Assembly: GCA_003054665.1 (NCBI GenBank)
Contig: QAYY01000013.1
Span: 496,001-560,000 of the forward strand
Source of the DNA: Opitutaceae bacterium EW11
Lineage (GTDB): Bacteria; Verrucomicrobiota; Verrucomicrobiia; Opitutales; Opitutaceae
Direction of reading: 5' to 3'
Length of the DNA: 64,000 nucleotides
This document shows, one piece after another, positions 16,451-23,362 of the stretch (position 1 is its first letter; each line of letters begins with the position of its first letter). A program made the translations under genes and the position numbers. The notes below the pieces were generated by a model that had not been told where the DNA came from, made no database searches, and worked only from the letters and a program-made list of their open reading frames with translations.

Positions 16451-17869
16451 ATGTCCCAGAGCGCCGCCCACGACTGGAACCCCAAGTACTCCTGGCAACT
16501 CATCGAGCGAACTGCCCCGCCAAAGCGCCCCGCCGAGGAGCGCGTGAGGGACTTTCGGGAGATCTATACCGAGTACGACGAAGCCACGGCAATGGATCAG
16601 GCCAGCCGTTGTATCGTCTGTCCGATTCCAAGCTGCCGCCAGGCGTGCCCGCTGGGGAATCGCATCCCGGAATGGCTTGCGCTCACGGCGGAGGGAAAAT
16701 TCCTCGAAGCCGCGGCGGTTTCGCGGTCGACCAGCAATCTGCCCGAAATTTGCTCGCGGGTGTGTCCGCAGGAGCGGCTTTGCGAGGGCTCATGCATTCT
16801 CAACGGGCGTTCCGACCCGGTTTCGATCGGAGCGGTGGAGCGTTTCATCAACGAATACGCGTTCCGGCACGGTGCGCTGGAAGTGCTGCCTTCGCCGTTC
16901 AATGGACACCGCGTGGCTGTGATCGGCGCCGGTCCCGGCGGCATCGCCTGCGCGGACGAACTGGCCCAGCTCGGCTATGGCGTGACGGTTTTTGAGGCGC
17001 TGCCCCTCCCGGGCGGCCTGCTGGTAAACGGCATTCCTTCGTTCAAACTCGAGAAACGCGTCGTCGCGCGCCGGATTGAGTTCTTGAAGCAGCGTGGCGT
17101 GGAATTTCGGACGGGCGTGAAGGTCGGCTGGGACATCTCCCTCGCCGAGCTGCGCAAAGACCACGACGCGGTGTTTCTCGGTCACGGCGCTCAGCAATCG
17201 AAGGCGCTCGATGTCCCCGGGGCCGAGCTGAGCGGCATCGTCGCGGCGCTGCCATTTCTCGTCCAAAAAAACGTCGAGAACCATGGGCAGCCGATCCCGG
17301 AAATCGAGGTTGCCGGAAAACGTGTCGTGGTGCTCGGCGGCGGCGACACGGCGATGGACTGTCTCCGCACTGCGCTTCGCAGCGGCGCGCTTCAGGCTAC
17401 CTGTCTCTACCGTCGCGACCTGGCCAACATGCCCGGCAGCCGGAAGGAGTACTACAACGCGCTCGAGGAGGGAGCCACGTTCCAATTTCTGACGAACCCC
17501 GTCGCCATCGAAGGCAACGAACGCGGCGAAGTCGCCCGAGTTCGCTGCGTGCGCATGGAGCTGGGCGCGCCCGATGCTTCAGGACGGCGCAAACCGCAGG
17601 TCGTCCGCGGGTCGGAATTCACCGTCGACGCGGAACTCGTGCTCGTGGCCTACGGCTTCGATCCCGTGCCTTTCCCGTCCGGCAGCGATTTCGCCCAGGT
17701 GAAAACCAACGACTGGGGCGGCATTGTGGTCGACGCGAACCAGATGACCTCCGTCCCCGGGATTTTTGCCGGCGGCGATTCGTCGCGCGGTCCGAGCCTG
17801 GTAGTTCACGCGGTGCGCGACGGTCGTCGCGCGGCCGCCGGTATCCACGGATTCCTGACAAAGGTCTGA
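16451..17869 (+). CDS. gltD: Glutamate synthase small subunit (NADPH) or GltD-like oxidoreductase
   Basis: 472-residue flavoprotein passing electrons from NADPH to the large glutamate synthase subunit. The N-terminus carries the cysteine motifs for two 4Fe-4S clusters (CIVCPIPSCRQACPLGNRIPEW and CSRVCPQERLCEGSC). Next come an FAD dinucleotide fold (GAGPGGIACADEL), an NADPH fold (GGGDTAMDC) and the C-terminal FAD GD motif (FAGGDSSRG). Length and motif order match GltD. The large subunit gltB is not in the window, which is common in this lineage but leaves open a related role with another partner. Confidence 0.88.
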   Translation: MSQSAAHDWNPKYSWQLIERTAPPKRPAEERVRDFREIYTEYDEATAMDQASRCIVCPIPSCRQACPLGNRIPEWLALTAEGKFLEAAAVSRSTSNLPEICSRVCPQERLCEGSCILNGRSDPVSIGAVERFINEYAFRHGALEVLPSPFNGHRVAVIGAGPGGIACADELAQLGYGVTVFEALPLPGGLLVNGIPSFKLEKRVVARRIEFLKQRGVEFRTGVKVGWDISLAELRKDHDAVFLGHGAQQSKALDVPGAELSGIVAALPFLVQKNVENHGQPIPEIEVAGKRVVVLGGGDTAMDCLRTALRSGALQATCLYRRDLANMPGSRKEYYNALEEGATFQFLTNPVAIEGNERGEVARVRCVRMELGAPDASGRRKPQVVRGSEFTVDAELVLVAYGFDPVPFPSGSDFAQVKTNDWGGIVVDANQMTSVPGIFAGGDSSRGPSLVVHAVRDGRRAAAGIHGFLTKV

Positions 17870-18006
17870 GTCGACTGGGTGTGCCGGCCCGTCGGAAGGG
17901 CGGCAGAGCCGAAACGCAGGTCGACGTGCGGCACTCCCGCGGCCTCGTACGGCGGCGGGGCTTCCGGAGTACGATGTACCTGCGTGCGCGCGTTAGCCCA
18001 TGTGTC

Positions 18007-18056
18007 GCCGCAGGGACGCGTCGGCCCACCCGCAAGCGTGGTCGCCGAGGAGAAGG
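18007..18056. repeat. Dispersed palindromic repeat, copy 1
   Basis: GCAGGGACGCG (18010-18020) followed by CCCACCCGCAAGCG (18025-18038) and then CCGAGGAGAAGG (18045-18056). The same three blocks occur in the same order and orientation in the reverse complement of 60931-60982. The match between two intergenic sites 43 kb apart, both just outside genes, marks a REP- or MITE-like family. Confidence 0.75.
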
Positions 18057-18133
18057 AAGAGGTTCTCATGGGAGCGTCGTCGGCCCGCTGGCTTACGGGC
18101 GAACCGGGCGACGGAATGGTGCCGGGTGCGACT

Positions 18134-18155
18134 CGCCCGGGAGGCGGGGCTTTTT
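18134..18155 (+). terminator. Possible intrinsic terminator
   Basis: A GC-rich stem (CGCCC at 18134-18138 with GGGGC/GGGCG-type partners at 18144-18150) is followed at once by TTTTT (18151-18155). It could end a long gltD transcript or read-through from the repeat region. The stem is imperfect. Confidence 0.35.
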
Positions 18156-18218
18156 GAGGTGCTTCCGCCGCCGGCTTTGATGTGGCCTGCCGAGCGCCTT
18201 CGGTTAGTCTCGAAATCG

Positions 18219-19007
18219 ATGAAGATTCTCATTGCCGAGGACGACGACGTCTCGCGCTTGCTGCTCTCTTCGTATCTCCGCACCGCTCCCGATGGATACA
18301 CGGTCATCGAGGCGACGAACGCAGCGGAAGCCTGGACCGCGGTGACGAACACGCCCGATCTCGGGTTGTGCGTGCTCGACGTCATGCTGCCGGATCAGAG
18401 CGGGCTCGATCTTCTGGCCCGCATTCGCGACTGCTCTGCCTATGCCCGTTTGCCGGTGATTCTTTGCACGTCGCTGAACGATCGCGTGACGGTTACCCGC
18501 GCGGCGGCCCTCGGCGTCGTCCAGTACATGGTGAAGCCATTTTCCCGCGAAGGGGTTCTCGCCAAAGTGAAACGCACGGCCTCGCATCCGGCCGCCGCCG
18601 AACCCTACCTGGAGGATCCGCGGACCGTGTGCGATCGACTTCATATCGACCGCGGCACCTACCACACGCTCCTCCGCCGAGTCGCGACGAAAACGACCGC
18701 CTACCTTTCCGATGCCCGGCACCTGACGCGTTGGTCGGACGTTCGTGCCATCGGTTTTCGCGCGAACGCGCTCAAGGGGGCGGCATTGAACCTCGGAGCG
18801 TCGGCGCTCGCCACCCAGCTGGATCTGCTGGAGGCCGCGCTGTCGGATCAATTCGCGCTGGCGGAAGCCGCGCGGACTGCGAGTGGGATGATCGACGCCC
18901 ATGCCCACTCCGAGATGACGTCGGCGCTGGAGCGCGTTGCGGCGGAGCTGCCCCGTCTGGAGGCGGCGCTGGCACGAGCCGGGGGAACGAACTGGCTCTA
19001 CGATTAG
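18219..19007 (+). CDS. Response regulator fused to a degenerate HPt-like domain
   Basis: 262 residues. The receiver domain (1-118) has D8-D10, phospho-Asp54 (CVLDVMLPD) and Lys106 (MVKPFS), so it looks phosphorylatable. A helical domain (about 135-255) follows with the HPt-like core RANALKGAALNLGASAL. In true HPt domains this reads AHxLKG with the phospho-His second; here the codon is AAC and the residue is Asn183, so phosphotransfer through this domain is not possible. No DNA-binding domain is present. It may act as a decoy or docking module, or regulate a kinase by binding. It is 76 bases ahead of the CDF gene, same strand. Confidence 0.8.
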   Translation: MKILIAEDDDVSRLLLSSYLRTAPDGYTVIEATNAAEAWTAVTNTPDLGLCVLDVMLPDQSGLDLLARIRDCSAYARLPVILCTSLNDRVTVTRAAALGVVQYMVKPFSREGVLAKVKRTASHPAAAEPYLEDPRTVCDRLHIDRGTYHTLLRRVATKTTAYLSDARHLTRWSDVRAIGFRANALKGAALNLGASALATQLDLLEAALSDQFALAEAARTASGMIDAHAHSEMTSALERVAAELPRLEAALARAGGTNWLYD

Positions 19008-19083
19008 CTTCGGCGGGGAGAAAACTGGTCCCGGCCGTCCGCTGGGCTGGACACCTTCCCGGCGCCTTGCCACTGGTGGTCGC

Positions 19084-20007
19084 ATGGAAACCGCCGTCAC
19101 AAGCGAAGCCGATCGCAAGGCCCTCAGCTGGGCCATGAACCTGTCTCTCGGGATCGGCCTGCTGATGTTCGTCATGAAAGTCGGCGCCTATCTCATGACG
19201 GGATCGGCGGCGATTTTGAGCGACGCGGCCGAATCGGTGGTTCACGTGGCAGCGGTGATGTTCGCCGCCTACAGCCTGCGGCTTTCCTACAAACCGGCCG
19301 ACGAAACGCATCTCTACGGTCACGCGAAGATCTCCTTTTTCTCCGCCGGCTTCGAGGGCGCGATGATCATGCTCGCGGCGCTCTTCATCATCTACGAATC
19401 GATCCACAAGTGGATGACCGGACTCGCCCTGGAGAATCTCGGGGCCGGAACGCTGCTGACGGCCGCGGCGTCGGCCATCAACGGCGGTCTCGGCGGCTAC
19501 CTGGTCTGGATCGGCCGTCGCAAACACTCGCTGATCCTCGTGGCAAACGGAAAACACGTGCTGACCGACGTCTGGACGAGCCTCGCGGTCCTGGTCGGCC
19601 TGGGCCTCGTGCTGATCACGAAGTGGCTGCCGTTCGATCCGATCTGCGGAATCATCATGGCGTGCAATATCCTCTGGTCGGGCGGCGGTCTTGTCCGTTC
19701 GGCCTTCGCCGGCCTGATGGACAAAGCGGATCCGGAGACGCACCAGAAACTGGTCGGAATCCTCGATCGTGAAACGAAGAGCCGTCAGCTGACCTATCAC
19801 GATCTCCGGCATCGCAATCTCGGAGACACCCATTGGGTCGAGGTGCATCTGCTTTTCCCGGCCGGCACCGATCTGGCGCAGGCGCACCGCCTGGCCACCG
19901 AGATCGAGCGCGTCGTGGAGACGGCCCTCGAGCCTCGTGCGCACGTGACCACCCATCTCGAATCCGCCGAGGACCACGACGAACTTCATCCTCCCGCGGC
20001 GCGCTGA
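19084..20007 (+). CDS. Cation diffusion facilitator (CDF) family transporter
   Basis: 307-residue inner-membrane antiporter for divalent metals such as Zn, Fe or Mn. Six transmembrane helices precede a C-terminal cytoplasmic metal-binding domain (HRNLGDTHWVEVHLLFPAGTDLAQAH). The transport-site signatures are LSDAAESVVH in helix 2 and HVLTDVWTS in helix 5. The second helix-2 ligand of the classic D-x3-D is His or Ser-like here, so metal preference is uncertain. The ATG at 19084 fits the usual short N-terminus. No metal-responsive regulator is adjacent. Confidence 0.88.
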   Translation: METAVTSEADRKALSWAMNLSLGIGLLMFVMKVGAYLMTGSAAILSDAAESVVHVAAVMFAAYSLRLSYKPADETHLYGHAKISFFSAGFEGAMIMLAALFIIYESIHKWMTGLALENLGAGTLLTAAASAINGGLGGYLVWIGRRKHSLILVANGKHVLTDVWTSLAVLVGLGLVLITKWLPFDPICGIIMACNILWSGGGLVRSAFAGLMDKADPETHQKLVGILDRETKSRQLTYHDLRHRNLGDTHWVEVHLLFPAGTDLAQAHRLATEIERVVETALEPRAHVTTHLESAEDHDELHPPAAR

Positions 20008-20044
20008 GCGCCGGAGCCGCCCGGCCCGCAACCCTCGCTCGGCC

Positions 20045-21088
20045 TCAACCGCGGATCCGGTAGACGCGGATCTCCGCGGATCGAGACCCCTCGCGGGGAA
20101 CCGCCAGGAAGAGACGCTCGCCGTCGAGCAGCGAGGTGCGCGCCTTGGCGGCGGTGCCAACGGTCTCGGTTCGCGTGTAGTGCCCGGATGGCGACAACGA
20201 GAACACGTCGATGAACCCCTCGCCGCAGGAGGCGTAAACGCAGCCGCGGGCCGTGTCGCAGGACAGGTCGTCGCAATCGCCGTGGAGCTCGAGCTTCGCG
20301 ATTTCGCGGCCGGAATCGGTGTCGAAGACAAGAAGCCGCGAGGGGATGCGGCATCCGACAAAGAGCCGCCGATGGGCTTCGTCGAGCGCCATGGGAAAGT
20401 TGGCGGCGGCGAAGCCCGTCGACCATCCGGCGATCCGCTGACGGGTCGTTCTGTCGAGCACGACGATCTCGTGGGCTCCCGGGACATTCACGAAGATGCG
20501 GGGCCCCTTTGTTTCGAGTTGAAACGCCTCGGGATGACCGGGGAGGGGCAGTTCGGCTTCTACTTTGTCGGTCGCCGGATCGATCACCCCGAGCGCTCCT
20601 CGGCCATGGCCGACGTAGATACGTGCTGCGGTGGAGTCGTAGCGAAGGTTGTCGGCGTCGGCGTCGAGCGCCACGGAGCCTGCATCGGAGAAGGACGGCA
20701 ACGAGAACACGCGCACGACGCCGTTGTCGCCATTCGCTACATACAGGCGATTGAGCGCCGGAGCGCACAAGACGCCCTGCGGTTCCGCGAATCCTCCGAG
20801 ACTGCGGATGCGTTTCCCCAGCGCGACGTCGATCACCTCCACGGAATTGCTTCCGAGCGCCGCGACGTAGAGTTCCTGCGCGGACGGATTGAGGGCCATG
20901 TGGTCCATCCGCCCCGTCACGCCCGGAAGAGCGATGGTCTTTTCCCACTCAAGCGCCGCCGTGGCAAACGGCAGAAACACAGAAGCCAAGATCCCTGCGG
21001 CCGCCACCAAGCGGCCCACGGAGCGGTGGCCGAAGCCCAAAGCCGGAGCGTGCAGCCTGCGAAAGAGGCGCGGGGGTGGGGAGGGCAT
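20045..21088 (-). CDS. Secreted YncE-like beta-propeller protein
   Basis: 347 residues with an N-terminal basic stretch and hydrophobic signal (about 24-45, ending near FATAALEW). Then come about seven repeated blades of the lactonase/YncE type: each has a pattern like ELYVAALGSNSVEVIDVALGKRI, RLYVANGDNGVVRVFSLPS, or RLFVGCRIPSRLLVFDTDSGREIAKLE. Such propellers bind proteins, DNA or cofactors in the periplasm, and a catalytic role is not visible. It is convergent with the CDF gene and codirectional with the isomerase-like gene upstream, 97 bases apart. Confidence 0.82.
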   Translation of the reverse strand: MPSPPPRLFRRLHAPALGFGHRSVGRLVAAAGILASVFLPFATAALEWEKTIALPGVTGRMDHMALNPSAQELYVAALGSNSVEVIDVALGKRIRSLGGFAEPQGVLCAPALNRLYVANGDNGVVRVFSLPSFSDAGSVALDADADNLRYDSTAARIYVGHGRGALGVIDPATDKVEAELPLPGHPEAFQLETKGPRIFVNVPGAHEIVVLDRTTRQRIAGWSTGFAAANFPMALDEAHRRLFVGCRIPSRLLVFDTDSGREIAKLELHGDCDDLSCDTARGCVYASCGEGFIDVFSLSPSGHYTRTETVGTAAKARTSLLDGERLFLAVPREGSRSAEIRVYRIRG

Positions 21089-21185
21089 GACGCCGGCACG
21101 GATAGCTCCGGAACCGGCGTTCGCAATTCGACCAGCGCGATTCCGGGCTCTTGAGCGGCACCGGAATCACCGTCGGTCCAGCTCC

Positions 21186-22808
21186 TCAGAACGGTTTGCC
21201 GTCCGCTTTCGTTCCGCAAAGCGAGACTTCGATGCCGAGCTGCGCGGCGAGCGCGGCTTTCGTGTAGAGCGCGAGATCGGCGTCCTTCGCGGAATTCGCG
21301 TAGACGACCTGGATATGGTTCGACTTGTGGCGCGCCATCATCTGGTCGCGGGAGACGCCGTACGTCACCGCGTGCATGATCGGCCACTGGAACGTGGTTT
21401 CTTTCCAGCGCCGTTCGGTCTCCGCTTCGGGCAGGCTGATCGCCTTGCCGCGCCCGAGGTCCATTTTCAGGCGGCCGTTTTCGACGAAGACGCGGCTCCA
21501 GACCAGCTCGCCGGGTTTGGCGACGCCGCGCAGCGTTCCGCCGCCGAGGCGGAAGTACATCGGGGGCTGGCGGTGCGAATCGCTGCCGGCCCAGCCGCCG
21601 ACGTGATGAGCCGGAGGCGCGCTGCCGGAAATGAGGAACACCCAGACGTATTCGTCGGTGGTGCCGGATTTGTCCCAATCGCCCCAGCGGAGATCGTGGA
21701 GCGTGTTTTCGACGGGCTGGCCGAGGGCTTTGTGGACGCGGTAAGTGAAGAGGCCGTCGAGGCCTGCGCACTCGTCGACTTCATTGAAGTGCGGGATCGG
21801 TTCGCCCTCGCGGATCACCTTGCCGTCTGCGTTCTTCACCGGTGGACGGTCGGAATTGTTCAACGTGCCTTCCACGAGATCCGACGCGGGCAGCAGGTCC
21901 TTCAGTCCCTGCTGGTATTGGATGCCGATGGCGGCGGCGCCGAACTCTTCCGCGATGCGGACCGCGGCGACGTACGTTTTGCACTGCCACAACACCTGGT
22001 TTTCCGTCAGCTCCGTGGCTTCGTCGGTGCCGAAATGGAATTTCAGGCCCTTGTCATGGTACCACTGATACACGGCTTTCGCCTCGGCGTCGGACACCTG
22101 GGTTGCGGCAAAATAGAGCGCGGACTGCGACAGCCGCTCCTTGTACACGCCGGTCGAGAAAAGGAGTTCGTCGGGAATGATGGCGTTGTACATGCCCATG
22201 CAGCCCTCGTCGAAAACACCCATGATAGCCTTCTCATCCTGGAACGATTTGGCGAGGCGCTTGGCCGTGGCGACGGCCTTGGACGGCACAGCGGCTTTTC
22301 CGAGCGGCTTCACGTGGGCGGTCTTGTGTTTGACCACGCCGGTCTTGAGCCAGGCCGCGAGTCCCTTCTGGAACGGCTCGTCCTCGAACGTCTCGCTCCA
22401 GAGCGTGGAGTACTTCACGCCGGCTTTCGTCAGCGAGCCGTTGATGTTGAGCATGCCAACCAGTCCGGGCCAGGTGCCCGACCAATTGGCGACCGTGAGA
22501 ATCGGACCACGGTGCGAGATCAGACCGTGGAGGAGATGGTGCGAGTATTGCCACACCGACTCGGCAACGATGAGCGGCGCGTTGCGATCGATTCCGGCGA
22601 AGACCGCCATGCCCTCTTTTTGCGAGCTGATGAAACCGTGCTTCAGCTCCGGTTTGTACGGGTGCGCCCGGACGAGTTTGAAGCCCAGCGAAGCCACGAC
22701 GGAGGTGAGCTTCCGTTCCATGGCTTCCTGTGCGGGCCAGCACATTTCGTTGGCGGATTGGCGCAGGTCGCCGTTGGCGACGAGCAGAATTGTCTTGGGG
22801 GTCTTCAT
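21186..22808 (-). CDS. L-fucose isomerase-related protein
   Basis: 540-residue cytoplasmic protein that I match from memory to the fucose/arabinose isomerase-like group. It has an N-terminal Rossmann-like start ([12 protein letters not shown]), the segments [20 protein letters not shown] and [19 protein letters not shown], and a C-terminal beta-rich part. Acidic and His residues suited to a Mn site occur in [11 protein letters not shown] and in the [12 protein letters not shown] region. It would interconvert an aldose and a ketose, but substrate and activity are unproven. A 15-base palindrome lies directly before the ATG. No sugar transporter or kinase is adjacent. Confidence 0.6.
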   Translation of the reverse strand: MKTPKTILLVANGDLRQSANEMCWPAQEAMERKLTSVVASLGFKLVRAHPYKPELKHGFISSQKEGMAVFAGIDRNAPLIVAESVWQYSHHLLHGLISHRGPILTVANWSGTWPGLVGMLNINGSLTKAGVKYSTLWSETFEDEPFQKGLAAWLKTGVVKHKTAHVKPLGKAAVPSKAVATAKRLAKSFQDEKAIMGVFDEGCMGMYNAIIPDELLFSTGVYKERLSQSALYFAATQVSDAEAKAVYQWYHDKGLKFHFGTDEATELTENQVLWQCKTYVAAVRIAEEFGAAAIGIQYQQGLKDLLPASDLVEGTLNNSDRPPVKNADGKVIREGEPIPHFNEVDECAGLDGLFTYRVHKALGQPVENTLHDLRWGDWDKSGTTDEYVWVFLISGSAPPAHHVGGWAGSDSHRQPPMYFRLGGGTLRGVAKPGELVWSRVFVENGRLKMDLGRGKAISLPEAETERRWKETTFQWPIMHAVTYGVSRDQMMARHKSNHIQVVYANSAKDADLALYTKAALAAQLGIEVSLCGTKADGKPF

Positions 22809-22814
22809 GAAAGT

Positions 22815-22829
22815 AGCCGCAGTGCGGCT
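22815..22829. promoter_or_regulatory. 15-base palindrome before isomerase-like gene
   Basis: AGCCGCA and TGCGGCT flank a single G, a perfect inverted repeat six bases upstream of the ATG at 22808. Its position over the ribosome binding region suits an operator or an RNA hairpin that masks the start. There is no further evidence for either. Confidence 0.35.
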
Positions 22830-23181
22830 GGCGATTATTGGCGCTTGTCGAATTCCACCGATGTGCGGCGAGCCTGCGAAAATCTCAATCCGTAGCGGTC
22901 AAAACGAGGCAGGTGGGAGGGCCGCCTTCCAGCGAGCGGTAAGAAAATCGGTACCGTGGAATCCTACACCGAAGTCGCGTTTAGAGGAATGGCTAAAACG
23001 GACGTGAGCATGGACATTCTTGACCTGCATTTCAGTGTGCAGGCTATTCGTTCCGCCTGATTGAGGGTGCGTTTCGGTGCGCGCATAGGCAACGGCATGC
23101 GATGCTGGTGGGATATGCAGGGCCGACTCGCATGGGTTCGATGTGAGCGGCCCACACCCCGCGCCTGCAACGTCGCAGCCT

Positions 23182-23201
23182 GCCGGGTGAGGGCACCCGG
23201 C
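23182..23201. repeat. REP-like palindrome
   Basis: GCCGGGTG and CACCCGGC (8-base perfect stem) flank AGGG, followed by CTACAT. It looks like a REP-type intergenic palindrome. I see no second identical copy in this window, so dispersal is assumed. Confidence 0.45.
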
Positions 23202-23362
23202 CTACATCAAACCATCAAACGCGGCGAGAATGCGGCGAGGGAACGTATCCGTGGGCGGGATTCACACACCGGCATGCTTTTGTCCGATCCCGGTGCGGTG
23301 CCTTCCCCGCGCAGAAATCTGTCACCGCTTCGGCATCGGAATCCGATCCCGGTATTCAGCCG

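Larger units (their letters stand above)
17870..18218. other. Intergenic region with dispersed palindromic repeat
   Basis: A 349-base gap between gltD and the next gene. It holds one copy of a repeat also found near 60.9 kb (see 18007-18056), more short GC-rich inverted segments around 18077-18118, and a hairpin followed by TTTTT at 18134-18155. I see no convincing gene in it. Confidence 0.5.
22809..23362. other. Intergenic region with palindromic repeats
   Basis: 554 bases between two minus-strand genes. It contains a 15-base palindrome next to the isomerase-like start (22815-22829), an 8-base-stem palindrome (23182-23201), and an 8-base direct repeat (GCGGCGAG around 23221-23239). The patch 22830-23060 is less GC-rich. 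No ORF here shows recognisable protein features. Confidence 0.5.

Noticed and set aside
23121-23160. tRNA-like GGGTTCGATG sequence
   Set aside because: Resembles a T-arm only; no acceptor stem or anticodon arm can be drawn around it.
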